This document shows, in pieces, positions 17,491 to 25,408 of a stretch of 64,000 bases of DNA. The DNA comes from Planococcus sp. 107-1 (GTDB taxonomy: Bacteria; Bacillota; Bacilli; Bacillales_A; Planococcaceae). The notes below the pieces were generated by a model that worked only from the letters and a program-made list of their open reading frames with translations, did no database searches and was not told the origin of the DNA. The first letter of the stretch is position 1. Every line of letters begins with the position of its first letter. The position numbers were made by a program, and so were the translations under genes. The stretch is from assembly GCF_021513255.1 (NCBI RefSeq), contig NZ_CP090977.1, forward strand, positions 2,666,001 through 2,730,000, in the 5' to 3' direction.

Positions 17491-18798
17491 TTATCGCGCA
17501 AGCAGATATTCTACATAATTACGCCAGTTCGTATTTTTCGCGAACTCAAAATCCGGCTGTTCGCTTGGGAACGGCATGAAGACTGCCGGTGGCGAAGTGA
17601 AATTCTCAAGTGTGCCGTCTGTTACAACGACTGCACCTGGAACAATGCCTTCCGACAATACGGCTTTGCCGTTTAAATCAAAATTGATGATGACCGGTAC
17701 AGCAGCAGCGTAGCCTTTTTCTGTTAAGGCGTTCACCGAGCCATTCATATCCGTCCGATCGAAAATCCATGTTTCCGGCAAGGCTACAGCATCCGCCGCC
17801 TCGTTTGTAATAATCGAAGCGTTGGCTTTACTGCCAAACGGCATGCTTGCTTCAATCGGTTCATCGGTCATGATATGCACTGCATAGAATGCGAGCGGAT
17901 TTTTCTGCTCTTTCGGATCAAGTGTCCGGTAAGCTTCCAGCCATCTTGTTTCTTCAGCAGGGACCTGTGATTTTTTCAATACCGTGGCCGGCATTGCTTT
18001 CCCCATGCCTTCCGCATGAACAAAAACCCGATCCTGTTCAGAAACGTCTTGCCATTCGTCTTCTAATACATATGTCACAAATGATCTTTCATTGGAATAA
18101 ATTTCAATGCTTAGCGGTTCAGCATTCCGCTGGATGGAAGATACGACACCTTCCACCGGGCTGATCAACGCCGGATTTGAAACACTTTGAGCCAATTGTG
18201 CTTCCACAACGGCCAATTTGGAATCAATTGCTGCAAGCTGCTGTTCTGCTTGGGCGATGCCCGCTGCATACGAGCCGTCTTGCGGCACTTCTACATCCAC
18301 TCCGACTGAAAGGTCGACATTCAGTTCAACGGTATCGCCTTCTCCGTTTGTGACGGTCGAATTATCTGAAGCATCACTTGATTCCGAGCGGCTTTGCTGG
18401 CTGGAGCGAGCCGATTCAAGCGAAGATTTCGTGCTTTGGACTTCTCCACGCTCTTGCAGCAATGCATCTCGTTCAGATTCCCAAATTGCGCGCTGGTCTT
18501 CGGATTCGGCTTCGTTCAACATCGCCAGTTCAGAACCCGCTTCAATCACGTCACCTTCAGAAACAAGCCATTGTTCAATCGCTTCTGAGTCTTGAACGTA
18601 AATTTGCGTCGTGCCAAGCGGCTCGATCAATGCTTCTTTCGCCAATTTCTCCGTATACGTATTCGTATAAGCCCGTTCGTATTCACTGACATATACGTCT
18701 TTTGCCAATATGCTCTTGTCGCCGAACATCAATAAGGCGTTTGTCGCCAAAAATGCGGTGACGGCGATGGAAAGGCCGATGAAAAAGAATCTATTCAA
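17491..18798 (-). CDS. HlyD/RND-type membrane adaptor protein
   Basis: About 435 aa from a TTG at 18798, chosen because AGGAGG lies 8 nt upstream and the next frame would overlap the preceding gene by 50 nt. N-terminal membrane anchor (FFFIGLSIAVTAFLATNALL), a lipoyl-like half (EQWLVSEGDVIEAGSELAML), a Gln/Glu/Ser-rich coiled coil with a low-complexity QQSRSESSDASD stretch, a second lipoyl half (ALISPVEGVVSSIQ) and beta-barrel region. This is the layout of periplasmic-type adaptors such as YknX. No pump or ABC subunit is adjacent, so its transport partner is unknown. Translationally coupled to the membrane protein upstream. Confidence 0.7.
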   Translation of the reverse strand: MNRFFFIGLSIAVTAFLATNALLMFGDKSILAKDVYVSEYERAYTNTYTEKLAKEALIEPLGTTQIYVQDSEAIEQWLVSEGDVIEAGSELAMLNEAESEDQRAIWESERDALLQERGEVQSTKSSLESARSSQQSRSESSDASDNSTVTNGEGDTVELNVDLSVGVDVEVPQDGSYAAGIAQAEQQLAAIDSKLAVVEAQLAQSVSNPALISPVEGVVSSIQRNAEPLSIEIYSNERSFVTYVLEDEWQDVSEQDRVFVHAEGMGKAMPATVLKKSQVPAEETRWLEAYRTLDPKEQKNPLAFYAVHIMTDEPIEASMPFGSKANASIITNEAADAVALPETWIFDRTDMNGSVNALTEKGYAAAVPVIINFDLNGKAVLSEGIVPGAVVVTDGTLENFTSPPAVFMPFPSEQPDFEFAKNTNWRNYVEYLLAR

Positions 18799-19483
18799 CG
18801 GAAGCGCCTCCTCTCGTGAAATCGGCAATGATTTCATCAAGCGGGATCAAGCTGAATGAGGCAACTGCCAAAGCCACGACCACGTGAATGAGAATCAATG
18901 CAAATAAAACCTTTTTCGGTGAGTATTCCGAGAAACTGCGAACGTAACGGTATTGCACAGCAATGATCAGCGCTGTGAAAAGCGTCAATTGATTAAAGAA
19001 GAATGTTAAAAATGGTACATCAAGGAACGAAGCCGCCATCGGGCCAAACGATAGCATCGAAACCGGCAGCGTATAGCCGACGACTGCGAAAATCACGAAT
19101 GTGATGGCTTTTTCGATGAGTAAAAGGGCCAGCACATAAGTCTGCATGACCAATGCCGCACGCCAAGGCATCTTCGTGATGCGAGCGAATAGATAAGCCA
19201 CTCCGTAAGAATGGAATGCCAAGTAAAGTCCTGCCCAAATCAAGGTGCCGGCAAGCGAAGTCCAACGTGCCAGCGTATATGTATCCCATTCGCCTGCAGC
19301 TAGGAGAGGCGTCAGCGACGACGTATTCATCCCCCAGATTTCACGCAGCGCAAAAACCAGCAAGCCTAAAACGAAAATCCAGGCAAGCCGTTGATTAAAT
19401 CGTCTCATCTCCGATTCGTGCAAATTATGTATAAGTTCTCCCTGTCTGGTAAAATAATGCCAGAATTTAAAATCAAATATCAT
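18791..19483 (-). CDS. Multi-pass membrane protein of unknown function
   Basis: About 230 aa from ATG 19483 (weak GGA upstream; an ATG at 19522 in frame has no RBS). Starts MIFDFKFWHYFTRQGELIH and has five to six hydrophobic segments. I do not recognise the family. It overlaps the HlyD-like gene by 8 nt, so both probably act together at the membrane. Confidence 0.65.
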   Translation of the reverse strand: MIFDFKFWHYFTRQGELIHNLHESEMRRFNQRLAWIFVLGLLVFALREIWGMNTSSLTPLLAAGEWDTYTLARWTSLAGTLIWAGLYLAFHSYGVAYLFARITKMPWRAALVMQTYVLALLLIEKAITFVIFAVVGYTLPVSMLSFGPMAASFLDVPFLTFFFNQLTLFTALIIAVQYRYVRSFSEYSPKKVLFALILIHVVVALAVASFSLIPLDEIIADFTRGGASVE

Positions 19484-19695
19484 GCGGTGTGATTCCTTTC
19501 GGTGCAAATGATGGTTCTGCATACTTTACTTTACCAAAAAACACGAATGTTTGAAACGCAAAACCTGCCACATTTTTCAATATCCAACGCTTTGAGCCAA
19601 AAGGCATAGAATAAGCACCAGAAAACTGAAAAAATGCCAAATGGTTCGCAGGCTCTTTCCCTTTAATTCGCTTAAACAATCTTTTCTTAAAATAA

Positions 19696-19721
19696 AAACC
19701 TTCCGTCGAAACGGAAGGTTT
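19696..19721 (-). terminator. Rho-independent terminator
   Basis: Stem ACCTTCCGT / ACGGAAGGT with a 4-nt loop, followed on the minus strand by TTTTTATTTT. It follows the DUF2187 gene. Confidence 0.85.
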
Positions 19722-19726
19722 AAATC

Positions 19727-19948
19727 TTAGACGATTTTGTATTTCTTATGTGAAATTACGGTCATATTGGATGCCGCACCAATTTCTTTTGCATCTTCCG
19801 GCGAAATCTCGACGATTACCGAATTGTCCATGATTTTAAAAATGGTTCCATTGACTTCCACACCATTGCGAGTGAAGGAAATCCATTCGCCAATTTTGCG
19901 AGCTGCTACAAATTCAGAAACTTCTTTTTCATGTGGTTGAAATGCCAT
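19727..19948 (-). CDS. DUF2187 (YkvS-like) small protein
   Basis: 73 aa: GEWISFTRNGVEVNGTIFKIMDNSVIVEIS, then a basic tail SHKKYKIV. This resembles the KOW-like beta fold of DUF2187 proteins such as B. subtilis YkvS. No function is established. Single-gene unit with its own promoter and terminator. Confidence 0.75.
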   Translation of the reverse strand: MAFQPHEKEVSEFVAARKIGEWISFTRNGVEVNGTIFKIMDNSVIVEISPEDAKEIGAASNMTVISHKKYKIV

Positions 19949-19987
19949 CGTTATCCTCGCCTCTCTTTATAGAAACAATATCTATTC

Positions 19988-20016
19988 ATTATAGCACATT
20001 TTATAGAAGATTTCAC
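19988..20016 (-). promoter_or_regulatory. Probable SigA promoter of the DUF2187 gene
   Basis: Minus strand: GTGAAA, 17-bp spacer, consensus TATAAT (plus-strand ATTATA at 19988-19993), about 40 nt before the ATG. Confidence 0.55.
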
Positions 20017-20019
20017 GTC

Positions 20020-20303
20020 TGAAGATGCGCTTGTTTAGAGCCGCACTTCCGCTTTTCTTTGTGTCCAGCTACAGTGCCCAGCCCCTCGGGATCTCAAGCC
20101 AGTACACTTCGGAAATCAGGATTTCCTTCGCGTTCTGTCTTAAGCCTGTCGGGGCTAAACGGGCACCTCCGCTTTTCTTTGTGTCCAGACTCCAGCAACC
20201 AGATTCTTGGGTCATAAGCCAATCCGGCTGTGCGGCTTGAAATACGCCGCTTCGCCAGCTCGTCTTATGCCCGGCGAATCTACACGGCTGCTTCCGCTTT
20301 TCT
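20020..20303 (-). repeat. Palindromic intergenic elements, locus 2 (two copies plus a remnant)
   Basis: A remnant ends near 20060. The first copy (about 20062-20178) runs from GTGTCCAGC to CTCCGCTTTTCT. The second (about 20181-20303) runs from GTGTCCAGACTCCAGC to CTTCCGCTTTTCT and has CATAAG inner boxes instead of CTTAAG. They abut the stop of the LD-carboxypeptidase gene. Confidence 0.82.
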
Positions 20304-21233
20304 TTATTCTACTCCAGGAAGAATGGTCAACGTTTTTTCATTCGCATCAAGTCTTGCCTTTACGCCGAGCGGTACGGAAAAATGCGGTTCACAGTGGCCG
20401 ATTTTGAATCCTTTTACGACCGGGACTTTCATTTCCTTAAAGTAATCGTCTAACACTTGATCCAGAGTCAACGATCGTTCCGGCTTTTTCGGTTCTGCAT
20501 TCTTGAAGTCTCCAATAACCACTCCTGCCACGTTATCGAATTTCCGTGCCATGCGCAGGTGATTCAACATTTCATCGATTTGATAAGGCTCTTCATCAAT
20601 GTCCTCGATTAATAAAATCTTGCCAGCCGTCTCCAAATCAAATTTAGTGCCAATCGCTGAACGGATCAAAGATAAATTCCCGCCCACAAGTTCCCCTTCT
20701 GCTACGCCATTTGTCAACGCAGTCAAAGGTGAAATTTCATCGGAATAAAATAATTCAAATGGCGCAAACAGCTGCCCGAACATCCGCGCACTGCGTTCAT
20801 GGAACGTGTCTTTCCCTACATCTGAAGCAAGCATCGGGCCGTGGAACGTGACAAGGTCTGCATATTGGCCAATGGCCGTATGTAAAAACGTGATATCGGA
20901 ATAGCCCCAAAACACTTTCGGGTTCTCCTTGATCATTTGAAAATCGATATTTTCCGTGTAGCGCGCTGCCCCGTAGCCGCCGCCGGCACAAATAATCCCG
21001 GAAATTTCAGGGTCTTCAAACATCGCATGAAGATCCGCTAACCTTTCTTCATCACTGCCTGCTAAATGGCCATGTTTCGCTTCAACTGACTTCCCCATCT
21101 TCACTTTTAAGCCAAGCTCTTCTAAAAAAGGCAGAGCTTTTTGTAAGTTTTCCAGATTTGGCGGGCTTGACGGTGAAATGATGCCGACCGTATCCCCTTT
21201 TTTTAATCGTTTTGGCATTGTGCGCAATTCCAT
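20304..21233 (-). CDS. ldcA: S66 family LD-carboxypeptidase
   Basis: 309 aa. S66 serine peptidase: nucleophile Ser in WGYSDITFLH, Glu in LLIEDIDEEP, His in GHCEPHFSVPLG; also ICAGGGYGAAR and HGPMLASD. The family removes the terminal D-Ala from murein tetrapeptides during recycling (YkfA/LdcA) or cleaves related peptides (MccF). It lies 35 nt downstream of a DppA-type aminopeptidase, as ykfA and dppA are linked in B. subtilis. AAGGAG is only 3 nt before ATG 21233; an in-frame TTG nine nt further on may be the true start. Confidence 0.85.
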   Translation of the reverse strand: MELRTMPKRLKKGDTVGIISPSSPPNLENLQKALPFLEELGLKVKMGKSVEAKHGHLAGSDEERLADLHAMFEDPEISGIICAGGGYGAARYTENIDFQMIKENPKVFWGYSDITFLHTAIGQYADLVTFHGPMLASDVGKDTFHERSARMFGQLFAPFELFYSDEISPLTALTNGVAEGELVGGNLSLIRSAIGTKFDLETAGKILLIEDIDEEPYQIDEMLNHLRMARKFDNVAGVVIGDFKNAEPKKPERSLTLDQVLDDYFKEMKVPVVKGFKIGHCEPHFSVPLGVKARLDANEKTLTILPGVE

Positions 21234-21268
21234 TCACTCCTTGTTCTCTTTTATTTTTCTAATCGTTC

Positions 21269-22093
21269 TTAGCAGAATTTTGCTTGATCCGCGAGCTCTG
21301 TCATGACGAGCATTGCACGGTAAGCTTCCACTATATCTGTAGCCTGGAACCGTACAATCGTTGTGCCTTCTTCAAATTCACAGCCCGGCATCATCGCGGC
21401 CAGCTCCGCTTCACCGTAATTGGTGAATTCAATCCGCAAGAGCGGCGACTCTGGCGGTACGAGCGGCGCCACATTTCCCCGGTTCTGAATCGCTTCTTTG
21501 GTCTTTTCCTTCAATAAATGCTGGGCTTTTTTCGGATGAAGGGTTTTCACCGCAGAACGCGTTATAGTTTCTTTCACTGCTGCTGTGACGACATTCGGGA
21601 TAAGCGCTTCCGCTTCCCGGCAAGCACAATCATCGCCAGCGACTAAAAGCACAGGCACCCCGAAATGTCCCGCTACATAAGCGTTAAAGCCGAGCTCCCC
21701 AATTTCCGTTTCATTGATCCACATGGAACGGACCGCAAAAACCATGGCATGCGACATGACGCCTTTTTGCCCGGCACGTGCATGGTAGCCAGCTAACAAC
21801 AAGCCGTCGAAACTGGAATCCAGCCCTTCTACCATCGAAAGCATCTTGACTCCACCCGTGATCAATTCCGCTTCTTCATGCAAATCTTCCGCAATGAGAT
21901 TATTCATTTTTGAATGGCTGTCGTTAATGACAAACCGGGTAGCCCCTCGATCGTATGCTCCGTGGATAATGGCATTGGCGTCCTGCGTCATCAGGCGGCG
22001 GCCGCGTTCATAATTCAGCTCACTAGACATAACGTATGTATAATCCGGAAGCGCCGTAACGCCTTCCATATCCATCGACAAATAGAATTTCAT
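21269..22093 (-). CDS. dppA: M55 family D-aminopeptidase (DppA-like)
   Basis: 274 aa. M55 signature at the N-terminus: LSMDMEGVTALP (zinc ligands Asp and Glu), then NDSHSKMNN, GYHARAGQKGVMSHA and GDDCACREAEAL. DppA is a decameric zinc enzyme that removes D-Ala or Gly residues from peptides. Probably heads an operon with the LD-carboxypeptidase; together they would degrade wall-derived D-amino-acid peptides. Confidence 0.88.
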   Translation of the reverse strand: MKFYLSMDMEGVTALPDYTYVMSSELNYERGRRLMTQDANAIIHGAYDRGATRFVINDSHSKMNNLIAEDLHEEAELITGGVKMLSMVEGLDSSFDGLLLAGYHARAGQKGVMSHAMVFAVRSMWINETEIGELGFNAYVAGHFGVPVLLVAGDDCACREAEALIPNVVTAAVKETITRSAVKTLHPKKAQHLLKEKTKEAIQNRGNVAPLVPPESPLLRIEFTNYGEAELAAMMPGCEFEEGTTIVRFQATDIVEAYRAMLVMTELADQAKFC

Positions 22094-22271
22094 ATCGGCT
22101 GATTTCCTTTCCTTTTAACTTCTTATTTACAAATGTAGCAATAGCAAGCTCTGAATACAATCGCTATCTCTCCTCCGAAGCATGGAAATCCTATTATTTT
22201 AGCCAAATTATATGAAAATAAATAATTATTTTGAATTTTTAGTCATTTAGATGCATGACGGATTTTACAAG

Positions 22272-22299
22272 TTGCCTTATGATAAAAACAAGCTATAAA
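22272..22299 (+). promoter_or_regulatory. Possible promoter of the 34-aa peptide gene
   Basis: TTGCCT, 16-bp spacer, TATAAA, about 70 nt ahead of the small ORF. Confidence 0.45.
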
Positions 22300-22370
22300 T
22301 AACAAGGAAATCGCAAAAGAATTTCCGCTATAGCACACTAGATCTTCTAAAAGCAAAGGAGCGATTGCAG

Positions 22371-22475
22371 ATGAATTTTGAAAAAGTATTGGAACTGGAA
22401 TTAGGAGATCTAGCGTTAGGATTAGTTGGCTCGACGGGATTTTTGGTCATGCTGACAATCTTCACAGCTTTGTGA
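22371..22475 (+). CDS. 34-residue hydrophobic peptide (unknown)
   Basis: Begins MNFEKVLELELGDLA and continues with a hydrophobic half (GLVGSTGFLVMLTIFTAL), suggesting a short membrane-interacting or amphipathic peptide. AAAGGAG lies 9 nt before the ATG. It has its own plausible promoter and a terminator 30 nt after the stop, so it forms a complete small transcription unit in a 525-bp gap between dppA and the IDEAL gene. I do not recognise a family; it could be a type I toxin-like peptide, a sporulation- or stress-type small protein, or a leader peptide. Confidence 0.5.
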   Translation: MNFEKVLELELGDLALGLVGSTGFLVMLTIFTAL

Positions 22476-22504
22476 GAGGTGACTTATGAATAACCCCAAA
22501 GAAT

Positions 22505-22541
22505 AAAAGCCCTTTTCCGCATATCCGGGAAATGGGCTTTT
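22505..22541 (+). terminator. Terminator after the 34-aa peptide gene
   Basis: Stem AAAAGCCC-TTTCC / GGAAA-GGGCTTTT followed by TTGTTCG. Confidence 0.75.
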
Positions 22542-22561
22542 GTTCGTTTTCGCACATTTAA

Positions 22562-22599
22562 AAACGCCTGCTCCTTTTTATTGACCGGGGCAGGCGTTT
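22562..22599 (-). terminator. Terminator after the IDEAL-domain gene
   Basis: Stem AAACGCCTGC / GCAGGCGTTT, T run on the minus strand, 20 nt after the stop at 22620. Confidence 0.8.
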
Positions 22600-22619
22600 A
22601 TCCATAATCCTTATCCACT

Positions 22620-23075
22620 TTACAAACCTCCATTTTGTTGTTCTTCGAGCAAATGATGGAACATTTCTTCATTGCGCTCTGATAATGCATAGTCGATCAT
22701 GCGGTTGAAGTTTTCTTTTTCAAGAAAATGAATCGCTTCTTCAGCTTCTTGCTTCGCTTGGTCGTTCACTTCCAGCAAGCCCGCTCTTTCTTCCTGCAAA
22801 ATCGCTTGAAGGTGCGTATGGATATCTGAAACTAGCAGCAGTTGATAAAGCGGCAAACGGATGAAACGGTTTCCTTTCTGGAACACAAACACTTCAGAAA
22901 GGTTTTCCACTTGGAAAGTGTTTAAATTGACGACAATCTCTTTTCCTTCTACCGGAATAAAGTGAAACAGCTCATCATCTTTCATAATTGAAAAGTATTG
23001 ATAAGCAAAGACGAATTTAATCAAATGATCTTCTTTCTTTGTATAAAAAGGCTTCATCAATTTAACGTGCAGCAT
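22620..23075 (-). CDS. IDEAL domain-containing protein
   Basis: 151 aa. An N-terminal half of unknown type (about 1-100) is followed by a short C-terminal IDEAL domain (about 105-150) around MIDYALSERNEEMFHHLLEE, the pattern that names the family. IDEAL domains occur in small Firmicutes regulators such as YpiB; the role is unknown. RBS AGGGGGAG precedes ATG 23075. Next to a 118-aa unknown gene on the same strand. Confidence 0.7.
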   Translation of the reverse strand: MLHVKLMKPFYTKKEDHLIKFVFAYQYFSIMKDDELFHFIPVEGKEIVVNLNTFQVENLSEVFVFQKGNRFIRLPLYQLLLVSDIHTHLQAILQEERAGLLEVNDQAKQEAEEAIHFLEKENFNRMIDYALSERNEEMFHHLLEEQQNGGL

Positions 23076-23180
23076 GACACTCCCCCTTTATAAGAAATTA
23101 GAATATTCTTACTACGTTAATCATACCATGAATTTGAGGTTTCGGATAGAAAAAAGCACATCAGAATCAGTCTAACCAAA

Positions 23181-23537
23181 TTATTTTTCTATTTTCAAAA
23201 GGGCAGGCAGCACCAAAAAATGCAATTGATCAGGATTGATATGAAGAAATAAGGAATCAATGAAATAGTAAATAAAATCTTCAAATTCCTGTTCATTTAA
23301 CTGTCCCCTGTAAAAGACGATGCAGTTGTTTTTAAAATCGAGCCGCACGGCTTTTAAAGGACGATAAGATTTTTGTTTTCCGGTAAATACATAGCTGTCA
23401 TTTAGCGGCAATACCTTCCAAGCAATTTTTCGATACTCGTTGTTGGCAATCAATAGAAATAATTCAAATCTTTCCACATCTTCTTGTTTTAATACATACC
23501 CAAAATTCGGTAACTCCAAAACATAAGAATTGATCAT
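23181..23537 (-). CDS. Conserved-looking hypothetical protein
   Basis: 118 aa, start ATG 23537 with AGAGGGG upstream. No signal peptide or membrane segment; aromatic-rich (FEDFIYYFIDSLFLHINPDQ). I do not recognise it. It lies 105 nt upstream of the IDEAL gene in the same direction and resembles that protein's N-terminal half in length and in Phe/Tyr richness, so the two could be functionally linked. Confidence 0.55.
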   Translation of the reverse strand: MINSYVLELPNFGYVLKQEDVERFELFLLIANNEYRKIAWKVLPLNDSYVFTGKQKSYRPLKAVRLDFKNNCIVFYRGQLNEQEFEDFIYYFIDSLFLHINPDQLHFLVLPALLKIEK

Positions 23538-23816
23538 TTCTATTCCCCTCTCAATTGGCTGTGCTTATTTTAAACTGTTCATTCATACTGCAAACTTCGT
23601 CTGAAACTGTCCTATCTATCGTTGTCTTAACAGAAAAAAGTGCATCGTTTCCCCCTAAGATTCGAATTGTGGTCGGTGCCGTCTAGAGCCTTGTTTCTTC
23701 GCCTACCTGCCTACCTGACAGCATTCGTAATGATTTCATCAAGAAAATAACAAATAGAATTAAAGGATTAAAAGCTAAATACCTAAACAAAGACGGCAAT
23801 TAACTTTCCTTCATCG

Positions 23817-23845
23817 TTTACGGAGGAGCTGTAAAGCCGTATAAT
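23817..23845 (+). promoter_or_regulatory. Promoter of the SWIM-SNF2 operon
   Basis: TTTACG, 17-bp spacer, consensus TATAAT; ATG follows 31 nt after the -10. The rest of the 338-bp gap before it holds nothing I can identify. Confidence 0.65.
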
Positions 23846-23876
23846 AGAAGGAAAGTTTTATTTTGGGGCGATGTAA

Positions 23877-25408
23877 ATGGCAACAGTTCAACATTTGGCA
23901 AAACGTTTTGATGATACGATCCACAATTATATGGCTGCTATCGACGACTCACTCAATCCATCTCGTGAAATGGATGAGGAAATGGTTCGAAAAGCAGTCT
24001 TTTTAGTGCGCCATGATGGTGTTCAAATTCTGTCGTTCAACGAAGAACGGCTCCTGCTCGAAGCCATCGTAAAAGACGCTCATACAGTTAAAGTCGTTTT
24101 GAATTTCGAAAAATTAACAGCAGTTTGTGCGTGTCCGCAGGAAGAGAATTGCCGCCATAAGCTTGCGGTTGTTTTCTCGCTCTACCAAAAAATCGGCTCG
24201 TTATCGGAATGGGTAGCCCAGTGGCGTGCCCGTCCAGCAGAACAGCTTAATTTATTGACCGATAAACGGTCTCCTGTGCAATGGGTTCACATCATCCGCA
24301 ATGCGTGGCGGGAACCGGTTCCGGATTACACGAAACGCAATTATTTCTATTTCGAGCAGCTATATGACGGCAGATTGAAAAATGCCTTGTCCTTCGTTCC
24401 GCTTGAAAGAGAATGGAAAGTATTCTACCGCACATACGCCCATTTGATTTCTTTGATGGAAGTATGGGAAACCTATATTGCGGGAACTCAGGAAGTGCAC
24501 CATTCATTCTTTAAAACTTGGTTCGATGATGAATTGCATGCGCTCCGCGATTTGCTGGAGCAATTGCGCATTCAGCACCGGACATTTGAAGCGGACGCTT
24601 TTTTGGAACATTTGAGAAACCTGGTACATGATTTTGTTACCGTAAAAGACGGATCCTTTTCACAGCGCTTTACGGTTTACCAATTATTCTGGACCTCATT
24701 ATTTACAACGGCGAAACTCCGTAAGGAAGAGCTTGCTTCATTTGTCCGTCCAGAACCGCGGATTGAAGCATTTTTTGCCATTCTCCTTGGCGAAGATGTA
24801 AAAGCGAAAAAACTGTCTCCGGATGAAACCCCGGATTGGGTGCAGCTTGCCACCCTCGCAGAGAGCGAAACCCATGAACAAGCATTGACTGCCATTTTGA
24901 TGTCAATCAAACCGAATGTTAAAACCTTCCTTTTTGAAGGTCTATACACTCAATACCGCCACCAATATGTGCGGTTTTGAGCAGGTTGTTTTCGTTGATC
25001 CATCTAAGCGAAACCGATTGGGAAGATTTGTTCAAACAGTTCGGCCATTACGGCCTCCCAGCTTATTCAACTTATTTAATCGAGAAAAAGCTATTCAAGC
25101 AATGGGCGGAACTTCACCATCTTCACAACTCGCCGCTTTATTTTGCTGAGGAATGCGGCTTAAAAGAAGTACAAGAAGCTGCTCCGGATTTTGTTCTTCC
25201 TTTGTTCCACCGCTATGCGATGGATTATCTGGAAGAACGCAATCGCCCCAGCTATAAACAAGCGGTGCGGATGTGGAAGAAAATGAAAGCCGCTTGCAAA
25301 AAAAGCGGTCAAATGGAATTCTGGACTGCGTATATCAATGAGATCCGTACGCAAAACAAACGCCTTCGGGCACTCCAGGAAGAGATCGAGAAAGGACATC
25401 TTGTATGA
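23877..25408 (+). CDS. ywqB: SWIM zinc-finger protein (YwqB-like), frameshifted
   Basis: The first frame (23877-24980) stops at TGA 24978; a second frame continues from about 24977 to 25408. One extra T in the T4 run at 24975-24978 joins them (QYVRFLSRLFSLIHLSETDW) into a 510-aa protein of the usual length. The SWIM zinc-binding motif CACPQEENCRH lies at about residue 80; the C-terminus has the family's RPSYKQAVRMWKK and NKRLRALQEE. SWIM proteins of this type are encoded beside SNF2 ATPases and probably bind DNA or protein partners. The stop overlaps the SNF2 ATG by 4 nt. The TTGA overlap could also be true coupling of two genes, which I judge less likely. Confidence 0.8.

Noticed and set aside
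19473..19679. 68-aa minus-strand ORF before the membrane protein gene
   Set aside because: No RBS, no recognisable features, and it overlaps the start of the well-supported downstream gene.
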